From Duganella alba (GTDB lineage: Bacteria > Pseudomonadota > Gammaproteobacteria > Burkholderiales > Burkholderiaceae_D): 64,000 bases of DNA. The stretch lies in the NCBI RefSeq assembly GCF_009674495.1, contig NZ_WKJN01000012.1, positions 1 to 64,000 of the forward strand, written 5' to 3'. A program made the translations under genes and the position numbers. The notes below the pieces were generated by a model. The model was not told the origin of the DNA. It saw only the letters and a program-made list of their open reading frames with translations, and made no database searches. Positions 16,700-24,735 of the stretch are shown piece by piece (the first letter of the stretch is position 1; every line of letters starts with the position of its first letter).

Positions 16700-19003
16700 G
16701 TGAATACGGCCCTGCGGTATCTGTCCGTCATTGGCGGCGCCATCGTCAGCATCCTGCTATTCCTGTTGGCTTCGGCCTCCGACAATTCCGGATTTTTCGA
16801 CCGTTCCTACGCCTGGCTGCTGGGCCTGAACGCGGCGGTGGCGGTGGCGCTGCTGCTGCTGGTGGCGGTGTCGCTGTTCCGCCTGTACGGCCGCTACAAG
16901 GCCGGCAAGTTCGGCTCCAAGCTCATGACGCGGCTGGTGCTGCTGTTTGCCGCCATCGGCGTGCTGCCGGGGCTGGTGATCTTCCTGGTCTCGGTGCAGT
17001 TCGTCTCCCATTCGATCGACTCGTGGTTCAACGTGCCGGTGGAGAAGGCGCTGCAGTCCGGCATCAACCTGAGCCGCGCCGGCCTGGAGCGCGCCGTCGG
17101 CGAGCTGGGCGCCACCGCCAACCGCACCGCGCAGGAACTGGCCGACCGCCCGTTCGGCACCGAGCGCGCCACGCTGGCGGCGCTGGTCAAGAGCGAGAGC
17201 GGGATGCAGAACGCCATCATCGTCGATACCGAAGGCGGGCTGGTGGTCAGCGCCCGCGCCAGCCGCAGCGGCAACCTCAGCGTCGACCTGCCGACCCGCG
17301 AGATGATGTCCAAGGTCAAGAAAGACAATCTGTACGGCGCGCCCGAGGGCGGCAACGAGCTGCACAGCGACCTGATCAGCGCGCCGGCGGTGCCGGTGGT
17401 GCCGGCCGAGACCGTGAACCAGTTGCGGCTGCGCGTGTTGATCCCGATTCCCGACCACGTGCAGCCCAACGGCACCCACCTGGCGCCGCGCTATCTGCAG
17501 CTGATCCAGCTGGCGCCGGCGCAGCTGGCGGCCGACGGCGAGACCATCCGCGCGGCCTATGCCGACTACAAGGAACGCTTCGACGCCCGCGACGGCCTGC
17601 GCAAGATGTACATCGTGACGCTGACCCTGACGCTGCTGCTGGCCGTGTTCGGCGCCGTCGCCAGCGCCTTCCTGATCGCCAGCGACCTGGCGCAACCGCT
17701 GCTGCTGCTGGCCGAGGGCACGCGCGCGGTGGCCGAGGGCGATTTGTCGCCGCGGCCGATCGTCGCCACCTCCGACGAGCTGGGCACGCTGACGCAGTCG
17801 TTCAACACCATGACGCGCCAGCTGTCGGACGCCCGCAGCGCCGTCGAGCGCAACCGCAGCGCGCTGCAGAACGCCAAGGCCCACCTGGAGTCGGTGCTGG
17901 CCAATATGTCGGCCGGCGTGATGGTGCTGGACCATGAATTCCACCTGATCAGCTGCAACGACTCGGTCGAACGCATCTTGCAGCAGGCCGGCGTCACCAT
18001 GATCGGCCAGAAGCTCGACGAGATCGAAGGCTTGCAGGAATTCGGCGGCGCCATCGTGGCCGCCTTCGCGGCGCAGAGCGCGCAGTCGGCGGCCGGGCGC
18101 AATATTGCCCGATTGCATTGGCAGCGCCAGATCGAGGTGCCGCGCGCCGCGCCCGGCGTCGAAAGCAATGACCTGACGCTGCTGACGCGCGGCTCGCGGC
18201 TGCCGATCGAGGGCGGCAGCGGCTACCTGGTGGTGTTCGACGATATTTCCGACGTCATCTCGGCGCAGCGCTCGATGGCCTGGGGCGAGGTGGCGCGCCG
18301 CCTGGCGCACGAGATCAAGAATCCGCTGACGCCGATCCAGCTGTCGGCCGAACGCATGCAGATGAAGCTCGAAGACAAGCTGATGCCGGCCGACGTCGAG
18401 CTGCTGAACAAGGGCACGGCCACCATCGTCAACCAGGTGGCGGCCATGAAGCGCATGGTGGACGACTTCCGCGACTACGCCAAGACGCCGCCGGCGGTGC
18501 TCGAATCGCTGGACTTGAACGCGCTGATCGATGAGATCCTGCACCTGTACATCAGCGGCGAAGGCAACGACATCATCCACCCGCAGCTGGCCCCCGGCCT
18601 GCCGCTGGTGATGGGCGATCCGACCCAGCTGCGCCAGGTCATCCACAACCTGCTGCAGAACGCGCAGGACGCCATGGGCGAGCTACCGCACGGCGCACCG
18701 CAGCCGCGCATTGACGTGATCACCGAAGCCATTCATTATCAGGGCGCGGATGGCGGCACGCGCACGGCGGTGCGGCTGGCGATCTCCGACAACGGCCCCG
18801 GCTTCGCGCCGAAAATCCTAGCGCGCGCGTTTGAACCGTATGTCACCTCGAAGGCGCGCGGCACCGGCCTGGGCCTGGCGATGGTGAAGAAAATTATCGA
18901 AGAACATGGTGGACGGATCGATATTCAGAACCATGTCGATAGAAGTGGCGCGTCAGTGTTGATTTTGCTGTTAAAGTTAGCATCGGCGTCGCAAAATAGC
19001 TAA
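16700..19003 (+). CDS. ntrY: NtrY-type sensor histidine kinase
   Basis: A 767-residue membrane sensor kinase starting at a GTG that abuts the previous stop. It has three or four membrane segments in the first 110 residues, a periplasmic/sensor region, another membrane segment near 310, and a HAMP domain (about 325-380). A PAS domain and the phosphoacceptor H-box follow, with His537 in A-H-E-I-K-N-P-L-T-P-I-Q. The HATPase boxes include D-N-G-P-G-F and G-T-G-L-G-L-A. NtrY proteins respond to nitrogen or redox state in Proteobacteria. Its partner is the regulator 60 bases downstream. Confidence 0.92.
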   Translation: MNTALRYLSVIGGAIVSILLFLLASASDNSGFFDRSYAWLLGLNAAVAVALLLLVAVSLFRLYGRYKAGKFGSKLMTRLVLLFAAIGVLPGLVIFLVSVQFVSHSIDSWFNVPVEKALQSGINLSRAGLERAVGELGATANRTAQELADRPFGTERATLAALVKSESGMQNAIIVDTEGGLVVSARASRSGNLSVDLPTREMMSKVKKDNLYGAPEGGNELHSDLISAPAVPVVPAETVNQLRLRVLIPIPDHVQPNGTHLAPRYLQLIQLAPAQLAADGETIRAAYADYKERFDARDGLRKMYIVTLTLTLLLAVFGAVASAFLIASDLAQPLLLLAEGTRAVAEGDLSPRPIVATSDELGTLTQSFNTMTRQLSDARSAVERNRSALQNAKAHLESVLANMSAGVMVLDHEFHLISCNDSVERILQQAGVTMIGQKLDEIEGLQEFGGAIVAAFAAQSAQSAAGRNIARLHWQRQIEVPRAAPGVESNDLTLLTRGSRLPIEGGSGYLVVFDDISDVISAQRSMAWGEVARRLAHEIKNPLTPIQLSAERMQMKLEDKLMPADVELLNKGTATIVNQVAAMKRMVDDFRDYAKTPPAVLESLDLNALIDEILHLYISGEGNDIIHPQLAPGLPLVMGDPTQLRQVIHNLLQNAQDAMGELPHGAPQPRIDVITEAIHYQGADGGTRTAVRLAISDNGPGFAPKILARAFEPYVTSKARGTGLGLAMVKKIIEEHGGRIDIQNHVDRSGASVLILLLKLASASQNS

Positions 19004-19063
19004 CGGCTATGACTACAAAAATCATTGCCGTCCGGGACGGCGAAATGAGGAAGGCAAGGGAAG

Positions 19064-19780
19064 ATGGCAAACATTCTGGTAGTTGACGATGAAATGGGTA
19101 TCCGCGAGTTGCTCTCGGAAATCTTGAGCGACGAGGGACATGCAATACAACTGGCGGAAAATGCCCAGCAGGCCCGCGAGGCGCGCGCCCAAGGCGCGCC
19201 GGACCTGGTGCTGCTCGATATCTGGATGCCGGATACCGATGGCGTCACGCTGCTCAAGGAATGGCAGCGCGACGGCCTGCTGACCATGCCGGTGATCATG
19301 ATGTCGGGTCACGCCACCATCGACACCGCGGTCGAGGCGACCCGCATCGGCGCGCTGAACTTCCTGGAAAAACCGATCGCGCTGCAAAAGCTGCTGAAGG
19401 CGGTGCAGGCCGGTCTGACCCGCGCCCAGGAAACCGTGCGCGCGCCGGCCCTGGCGCCGCGTCCGGTGGCGGCGGTGCTGCCCGAGGAAACGCCGGCGGC
19501 CGGCGGCTTCGCCCAGCAGAATCCGGCGGCCGGCATTGCCGTGCGCGGCGGCGCCACCGTGGCCGGCGCCGACAACCACATGTTCAACCTGTCGTTCGAC
19601 CTGCCGCTGCGCGAGGCGCGCGACGCCTTCGAACGCATGTACTTCGAGCACCACCTGGGCCGCGAAGGCGGCAGCATGACGCGCGTGGCCGAGAAAACCG
19701 GCCTGGAGCGTACCCACCTGTACCGCAAGCTGAAACAGCTGGGCGTGGAGCCAGGCAAGCTGGCCAAGAAGAACGCCTGA
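19064..19780 (+). CDS. NtrX-like response regulator lacking the AAA+ domain
   Basis: A 238-residue two-component regulator. The N-terminal receiver domain (1-120) has acidic residues D8/D9, phosphoacceptor D52 in L-L-D-I-W-M-P-D, and K103 in F-L-E-K-P. A low-complexity linker (about 125-175) leads to a Fis-type helix-turn-helix at the C-terminus (V-A-E-K-T-G-L-E-R-T-H-L-Y-R-K-L). The central sigma-54 AAA+ domain of true NtrX is absent, so it cannot remodel sigma-54 polymerase; it should work as a simple DNA-binding switch. It is paired with the NtrY kinase directly upstream. Confidence 0.9.
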   Translation: MANILVVDDEMGIRELLSEILSDEGHAIQLAENAQQAREARAQGAPDLVLLDIWMPDTDGVTLLKEWQRDGLLTMPVIMMSGHATIDTAVEATRIGALNFLEKPIALQKLLKAVQAGLTRAQETVRAPALAPRPVAAVLPEETPAAGGFAQQNPAAGIAVRGGATVAGADNHMFNLSFDLPLREARDAFERMYFEHHLGREGGSMTRVAEKTGLERTHLYRKLKQLGVEPGKLAKKNA

Positions 19781-19782
19781 TC

Positions 19783-20223
19783 GTGGCCAGTTCCAGCGAC
19801 ACCGCCGCCGCCCCCCGGCCGCCGGTGCCGACCTGGCTGGTCACCGGTCCCCGCGCCGGCGCGCGCGAGGCCGCCATCGCCGCCCTCCTGCCGAAGGAGG
19901 GGGCCAGCGTCATCATTCTGGAAGGCTTGTCGGACGGCGGTTCGGCGTTATCCTTTGATCCAACGGACGGCCCGGTTCCCTACGATACCGTGCCGCAAGT
20001 GTTGCGTATCGCCCCAGGCTGCCTGCATTGCAGCGGCAATCTGATTTTGCGAGTAACATTAAACCGTGTGCTGCGCCGTCCCCCCGCGCGGCTCTACATC
20101 AGCCTGGCCTCCGCCGAGCACCTGGAACAGCTGCGTTCCTGGTTGTCCGAGGCGCCCTACGGGGCCTTGCTGGAACTGCAAGACGACATCGCGGCCTCGT
20201 CCCAGCCCGCTGATTGGCCTTGA
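19783..20223 (+). CDS. CobW-like GTPase fragment/degenerate paralogue
   Basis: A 146-residue protein starting at a GTG two bases after the response regulator stop. The order W-L-V-T-G-P-R-A-G-A-R-E, a central C-L-H-C-S-G-N-L, and R-P-P-A-R-L-Y-I-S-L-A-S-A-E-H-L resembles a shortened COG0523 (CobW) domain. In that domain a G-x-x-G-x-G-K-T loop and a C-x-C-C metal motif occur at these places. Here the lysine of the phosphate loop is missing and only C-x-x-C remains, so GTP binding is doubtful. Family assignment is tentative; a plain hypothetical protein is the alternative. Confidence 0.55.
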   Translation: MASSSDTAAAPRPPVPTWLVTGPRAGAREAAIAALLPKEGASVIILEGLSDGGSALSFDPTDGPVPYDTVPQVLRIAPGCLHCSGNLILRVTLNRVLRRPPARLYISLASAEHLEQLRSWLSEAPYGALLELQDDIAASSQPADWP

Positions 20224-20300
20224 AATCGCCCGCTTTTGGCCCCAACTGGGTCTGGAAGGCGGAAACGCAGGTGTTTCGCCCCCTTGAGAAAGGAAGCAAA

Positions 20301-20558
20301 ATGAACCTCATCTACAACAGCGAGCAATACAGTGTTGTTGAATTCGGCGTGGACCGCAGCCTGGAGGCTTTGCGCTTCGGTGGCTACGAAATCGTCGACA
20401 AAGGCGGCAAGCGGGAAATCTTCATTGCCGGCGAACTGGCCAAAAGCTTCCGTCGCGACGTCAACGAACTGATCGCCGGGGAACCGACGATGGCGGAAAT
20501 CGATGAATTCCTCGGCAATTACGATGAACTCATGAGCCAGCCCGTGGCGCTGCATTAA
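20301..20558 (+). CDS. DUF3567 family protein
   Basis: An 85-residue acidic cytosolic protein. The start at 20301 is chosen because AGGAAG precedes it and the conserved sequence begins at M-N-L-I-Y-N-S. The segment F-G-G-Y-E-I-V-D-K and the C-terminal I-D-E-F-L-G-N-Y-D-E-L-M fit the DUF3567 family, a small family I know mainly from Burkholderiales. The function is unknown. It sits alone between the CobW-like gene and the amidotransferase. Confidence 0.8.
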   Translation: MNLIYNSEQYSVVEFGVDRSLEALRFGGYEIVDKGGKREIFIAGELAKSFRRDVNELIAGEPTMAEIDEFLGNYDELMSQPVALH

Positions 20559-20585
20559 AAAGGGCCTGTCGGCACATGGCGTGGT

Positions 20586-20591
20586 TATAAT
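20586..20591 (+). promoter_or_regulatory. -10 element giving a probably leaderless mRNA
   Basis: TATAAT lies with only six bases between it and the ATG at 20598. Transcription from it would start at or next to the A of the start codon. No Shine-Dalgarno sequence fits in the gap. A good -35 hexamer is not evident. The amidotransferase start cannot be moved downstream because Cys2 is the catalytic nucleophile. Confidence 0.5.
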
Positions 20592-20597
20592 CACGTC

Positions 20598-21365
20598 ATG
20601 TGCCAACTCCTAGGAATGAACTGCAATGTCCCGACCGACATTGTGTTCAGCTTTACCGGCTTCGCCATGCGTGGCGGCCATACCGATACCCACCACGACG
20701 GCTGGGGCATCGCCTTTTTCGAAGGCGCCGGCGTGCGTCACTTCGTCGACCATCAGGCCGCGATCGCCTCGCCGATTGCCGAGCTGATCAAACGTTACCC
20801 GATCAAATCCACCAACGTCATCGCCCACATCCGCAAGGCGACGCAGGGCCAGGTCGCGCTGGAGAACTGCCATCCCTTCGTGCGCGAGCTGTGGGGGCAA
20901 TACTGGGTGTTCGCCCATAACGGCGACCTGAAGGAATTTCATCCGCTGCTGAACGGCGCCTTCCGCCCGGTCGGCAGCACCGACAGCGAACGCGCCTTCT
21001 GCTACATCCTGCAGCAGCTGCGCGCGCGCTTCGGCGAACAGCGACCGGCGCTCGACGCGCTGCGTTCGGTGCTCAGTTCGCTGGTGCACGAGATCGCCAC
21101 GCACGGCACCTTCAACATGATGTTGTCGTCCGGCGGCGAACTGTTCGCGCATTGCTCGACCAACCTGTTCTACCTGGTGCGCCAGCATCCGTTCGACACC
21201 GCCAAGCTGTCCGACGAGGACGTCAGCGTCGATTTCTCCCAGGTGACCACGCCCAACGACCGCGTGGCCATCATCGTCACCCAGCCGCTGACCACCAACG
21301 AACAGTGGACCGCCTTCCTGCCTGGCGAGCTCAAGCTGTTCATTGATGGCTGTCCGCAAGCATGA
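20598..21365 (+). CDS. Class II glutamine amidotransferase (YafJ-like)
   Basis: A 255-residue Ntn-type glutamine amidotransferase domain protein. Cys2, exposed after removal of Met1, is the expected nucleophile (M-C-Q-L-L-G-M-N). Other family features are G-H-T-D-x-H-H-D-G-W-G-I near residue 27, A-H-I-R-K-A-T-Q-G near 76, and F-A-H-N-G-D-L near 111. The length matches stand-alone YafJ/Gat-like proteins, which hydrolyse glutamine or a related gamma-glutamyl amide; the physiological substrate is not known. It overlaps the next gene by four bases. Confidence 0.9.
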   Translation: MCQLLGMNCNVPTDIVFSFTGFAMRGGHTDTHHDGWGIAFFEGAGVRHFVDHQAAIASPIAELIKRYPIKSTNVIAHIRKATQGQVALENCHPFVRELWGQYWVFAHNGDLKEFHPLLNGAFRPVGSTDSERAFCYILQQLRARFGEQRPALDALRSVLSSLVHEIATHGTFNMMLSSGGELFAHCSTNLFYLVRQHPFDTAKLSDEDVSVDFSQVTTPNDRVAIIVTQPLTTNEQWTAFLPGELKLFIDGCPQA

Positions 21366-21895
21366 TGCGCGCCGCCGCCCAGCTGCTGGCGCTGCTGGCG
21401 CTGCTGGCCGGCAGCGCGGCGGCGGCCGATGTGCCGCCGCTGGTGGCCACGCTGGCGCAGGACTACATCGCCGCGCATCCGGACGCCAGGCCGTACCTGG
21501 AGCCCACCGTGGCCGCCAGCTACGCCCGTGAATTCCTGGACGGCTTTCTTGCGCCGGACGGCAGCAGGTCAGGGGGCCCGGCGTTGTCGCTGGACGCCTA
21601 CCATGCCGGCCAAGCCTACCGCAACGCCCATCCGCAAGCGCTGAACGCCATCCTGACCGGCTACGGCTATGTGCGCGTCAACAAGCTGGGCCGCTGGACC
21701 GACGGTTTCGAGGTCAGCCTGTTCGAGCCGGAGGACGCCAGGGGCGGCTGGTGGGTGGGCTACCTGCGTCGGCAACCGGACCGTCCGGAGCCGGGGCGGG
21801 TGCGCATGGACGGTTACCTGAGCCCGGAGGGAGAGTACGGCCACCTGGGCATGTTCCGGCATCAAGTCCTGGCGATTTCCATTACCGCACCGTAA
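21362..21895 (+). CDS. Secreted protein, unknown function
   Basis: A 177-residue protein with a clear signal peptide (residues 1-22, cleavage after A-A-A-A). Two adjacent ATGs at 21362 and 21365 are possible starts; the first overlaps the amidotransferase stop, so translation may be coupled. The mature part has aromatic-rich stretches (G-G-W-W-V-G-Y-L, G-Y-G-Y-V-R-V-N) and no cysteines, suggesting a small periplasmic beta-rich domain. I do not recognise a family. The following 77 bases up to the EAL-HDOD gene carry no gene. Confidence 0.75.
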   Translation: MMRAAAQLLALLALLAGSAAAADVPPLVATLAQDYIAAHPDARPYLEPTVAASYAREFLDGFLAPDGSRSGGPALSLDAYHAGQAYRNAHPQALNAILTGYGYVRVNKLGRWTDGFEVSLFEPEDARGGWWVGYLRRQPDRPEPGRVRMDGYLSPEGEYGHLGMFRHQVLAISITAP

Positions 21896-21972
21896 AAAAT
21901 TTCTGCGACACGTGTTGGCATTGATGTCAAAATAGTAGCGTGGACCAGCGTGGTCCGTGATTTGGACTCGCA

Positions 21973-23253
21973 ATGATCGATCTCACCCTACATGACGGCG
22001 GCCCCCATAGCTTGCGCGTGCGCGAATTCTATCTGGGACGCCAGCCTATTCTGGACCGCAACCAGGCCTTGTTCGGCTACGAGTTGCTGTTCCGCAACGC
22101 TCCAGTGGGCCCGGCCCACGTCACCAACGACCTGTCGGCCACCGCTGCCGTGATCGCCCACGCCTCCCAGCTGGGCATGGAAAAAACCATCGGCGATGCG
22201 CTGGGCTTCGTGAATGTTGACGCCAGCGTGCTGATGAGCGATATCTTTTCCTTCCTGCCGCGCGAGAAGGTGGTGCTGGAAATCATCAACACCATGCCGG
22301 CCACGCCCGAGATCATCGCCCGCATCCGCGAACTGGCCGGCCACGGCTTCAGCTTCGCGCTCGATGACGTGACCGGCGAGACCGACGACGTGCTGGCGCT
22401 GCTGCCGCTGGTCGACTACGTCAAGATGGACATGCGCAACATCGCCCTGTCGACGCTGGCCAGGCTGGCGCCGCGCTTCCGCCAGGACAAGAAGAAGCTG
22501 GTGGCGGAAAAGGTCGAGACGCGCGAAGAATTCAAGAACTGCCTGGACCTGGGCTTTGATTACTTCCAGGGCTATTACTTCTCCAAGCCGGTCATCATGA
22601 GCGGCAAGAAGCTGTCGCCGTCGCAGCTGGCGGTGATGGAGCTGATGACGCTGGTGACCTCGGACGCGGAAAACCAGGAAATCGAGCGCGCCATCAAGCG
22701 CGACGTGTCGCTGGCGCTGAACCTGCTGCGCCTGGTGAACACGCCGGCCGTCGGCGCGCGCCAGCGCATCGATTCGCTGAGCCAGGCCGTGACCATCCTC
22801 GGCCGCCGCCAGCTGCAGCGCTGGCTGCAGATCATGCTGTACGCCGAACCGAGCAAGCGCGGCCACAGCATGACGCCGCTGCTGATGCTGGCCACCACCC
22901 GCGGCCGCCTGCTGGAACTGTTGGCCGGCAAGCTGCGCCAAAGCCAGCGCGAAGTGGCCGACATCGCCTTCACGGTCGGCATCATGTCGCTGATGGATAC
23001 GCTGTTCGGCATTTCGATGGCCGAGATCCTGGAGCAGATTCCGGTCGGCGACGAGGTGCGCGATGCGCTGCTGCACCGCGGCGGCTTCTACGGCGACCTG
23101 CTCAAGCTGGTCGAATGCATCGAGCGCATCGAGGAAATGGACAGCCACATCGTGCCGACGCTGCGCGACCTCGCCATGTCCACCGACGAACTGGTGGAAC
23201 TGGAGATGGCCGCGTTCGAGTGGAGCGACAACGTGGTGCGCTACGCGCTGTAA
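21973..23253 (+). CDS. EAL-HDOD signalling protein (YuxH type)
   Basis: A 426-residue cytosolic protein joining an N-terminal EAL-type domain (about 15-220) to a C-terminal HDOD domain (about 225-420). The EAL motif itself is changed to Y-E-L-L-F-R. Downstream residues are kept: N in F-V-N-V-D, E in L-E-I-I, the D-D pair in A-L-D-D-V-T, K in V-K-M-D, and E-K-V-E. The HDOD part lacks the HD metal dyad of active HD-GYP enzymes. Such proteins usually sense or relay cyclic-di-GMP signals rather than hydrolyse it well; activity here is uncertain. Confidence 0.9.
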   Translation: MIDLTLHDGGPHSLRVREFYLGRQPILDRNQALFGYELLFRNAPVGPAHVTNDLSATAAVIAHASQLGMEKTIGDALGFVNVDASVLMSDIFSFLPREKVVLEIINTMPATPEIIARIRELAGHGFSFALDDVTGETDDVLALLPLVDYVKMDMRNIALSTLARLAPRFRQDKKKLVAEKVETREEFKNCLDLGFDYFQGYYFSKPVIMSGKKLSPSQLAVMELMTLVTSDAENQEIERAIKRDVSLALNLLRLVNTPAVGARQRIDSLSQAVTILGRRQLQRWLQIMLYAEPSKRGHSMTPLLMLATTRGRLLELLAGKLRQSQREVADIAFTVGIMSLMDTLFGISMAEILEQIPVGDEVRDALLHRGGFYGDLLKLVECIERIEEMDSHIVPTLRDLAMSTDELVELEMAAFEWSDNVVRYAL

Positions 23254-23271
23254 CGCACCACGCCAGTCGGG

Positions 23272-23652
23272 TCAGGTCGCGTGCCCGGCGCCGCCCGGCC
23301 AGTGCTTGACCAGTTCCGGATCGGTGCGCATTTCCCACAGCGCCAGCACCGCCACCGCGATGCCGACCACCACCGAGTTCCACATCAACTCGGTGTTGTC
23401 GGCGATGCGCAGCACCCACGGCGACACCGCCACCCAGATCCCCACCAGCAGATTGAGCACCACGGCCCAGAAGTAGGTCTTGTACAGGTCGAACGCCGCC
23501 AGCACCACCACCACCGCGCCGGAGATGAACGCCGTCCACGCCTGCAGCGACGGTATCGGATACGCGAATACCCATGGCGTGATGAAGAACCACAGGCCCA
23601 GCAGCAGGATCAGCTGGTCCTGCCAGCGTTTAACGGATGGATTGTTTGCCAT
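23272..23652 (-). CDS. SPW repeat membrane protein
   Basis: A 126-residue integral membrane protein with four predicted membrane segments arranged as two similar halves, each carrying an S/T-P-W motif (F-I-T-P-W-V-F and A-V-S-P-W-V-L), the hallmark of SPW-repeat proteins. The ATG at 23652 has GGGAGG just upstream; a longer in-frame start at 23739 is not supported. The function is unknown. It is convergent with the EAL-HDOD gene and divergent from the ABC transporter. Confidence 0.85.
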   Translation of the reverse strand: MANNPSVKRWQDQLILLLGLWFFITPWVFAYPIPSLQAWTAFISGAVVVVLAAFDLYKTYFWAVVLNLLVGIWVAVSPWVLRIADNTELMWNSVVVGIAVAVLALWEMRTDPELVKHWPGGAGHAT

Positions 23653-23792
23653 ATTGCCTCCCTTGGTAGTCAGGCCGCCGGCTGGCGGCGTTCTACTTAG
23701 TCCGCCCGTGTTGGGTAAAAGTTTCATCATGCTTGCCAATTTGTTATGGCAACGCTATTCTGCAAGTCGGATCGAACAACCCGGAGGCGGCG

Positions 23793-24725
23793 GTGCTACT
23801 GAGCGTGGAACAAATTTCGAAGTCCTACGGCGCGCGCAAGGCGGTCGATGGCGTGTCGTTCAAGGTGCAGCGCGGCCAGACCGTGGGACTGATCGGCCCG
23901 AATGGCGCCGGCAAGTCCACCACCGTGGGCATGATCTGCGGCCTGCTGCGCGCCGATGGCGGCCGCATCACGCTCGATGGCGACGTCATCGGCCAGGGCG
24001 CCAGCGCGGCCAAGCGCAAGATCGGCTTCGTGCCGCAGGATCTGGCGCTGTACGACGATCTGTCCGCGCTGGAAAACCTCAAGCTGTTCGGCGCGCTGTA
24101 CGGCCTGAGCGGCGCGCAGCTGAAGGAGCGCTGCACCCAGGCGCTGGCGCTGGTCAACCTGACCGACCGCGCGGCCGATGCGCCGGCCAGTTTTTCCGGC
24201 GGCATGAAGCGCCGCCTGAATATCGCCGCCGCGCTGCTGCACGATCCGCAACTGCTGATCCTCGACGAGCCGACCGTCGGCGTCGATCCGCAAAGCCGCA
24301 ACGCCATCTTCGACACGCTGGAAGCCTTGCAGGCGCAGGGCCGCTCGCTGATCTACACCAGCCACTACATGGAGGAAGTGGAGCGCCTGGCCGACCACAT
24401 CGTCATCATCGACCACGGCAAGGTGCTGGCCGACGAAACGCCGGCCGCGCTGTACCAGCGCCTGCCGGCGCAGGCGGCCTTGCAGGTGGAGCTGGCCGGC
24501 GAGGCCCCGGCGGCGCTGCTGTCCGCACTGCAGGCGCTCGATGGCGTCACGGGTGTCGAGCGTACCGAGGCCACGCTCAACATCGGCCTGGCGGCGTCGG
24601 AGCACGCGGCGCCGGTGCTGGCCTGGCTGAACGGCCAGGGCCACGCGCTGCTGCACTTTTCCACCGCGCGCACGTCGCTGGAAAACATCTTCCTCAACCT
24701 GACCGGCCGCAGCCTGCGCGACTGA
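23793..24725 (+). CDS. ABC-2 type exporter, ATP-binding protein
   Basis: A 310-residue ATPase subunit. The GTG at 23793 follows GGAGG by five bases and begins right at the conserved domain (L-L-S-V-E-Q-I-S-K-S-Y-G); the longer ATG at 23733 would add 20 unconserved residues. Walker A is G-P-N-G-A-G-K-S-T-T, the signature S-F-S-G-G-M-K-R-R, and Walker B L-L-I-L-D-E-P-T-V-G-V-D. A C-terminal 80-residue extension is typical of drug, polysaccharide or antibiotic exporters of this class. It forms a two-gene operon with the permease ten bases downstream. The substrate is unknown. Confidence 0.93.
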   Translation: MLLSVEQISKSYGARKAVDGVSFKVQRGQTVGLIGPNGAGKSTTVGMICGLLRADGGRITLDGDVIGQGASAAKRKIGFVPQDLALYDDLSALENLKLFGALYGLSGAQLKERCTQALALVNLTDRAADAPASFSGGMKRRLNIAAALLHDPQLLILDEPTVGVDPQSRNAIFDTLEALQAQGRSLIYTSHYMEEVERLADHIVIIDHGKVLADETPAALYQRLPAQAALQVELAGEAPAALLSALQALDGVTGVERTEATLNIGLAASEHAAPVLAWLNGQGHALLHFSTARTSLENIFLNLTGRSLRD

Positions 24726-24735
24726 GAGAACCGAC

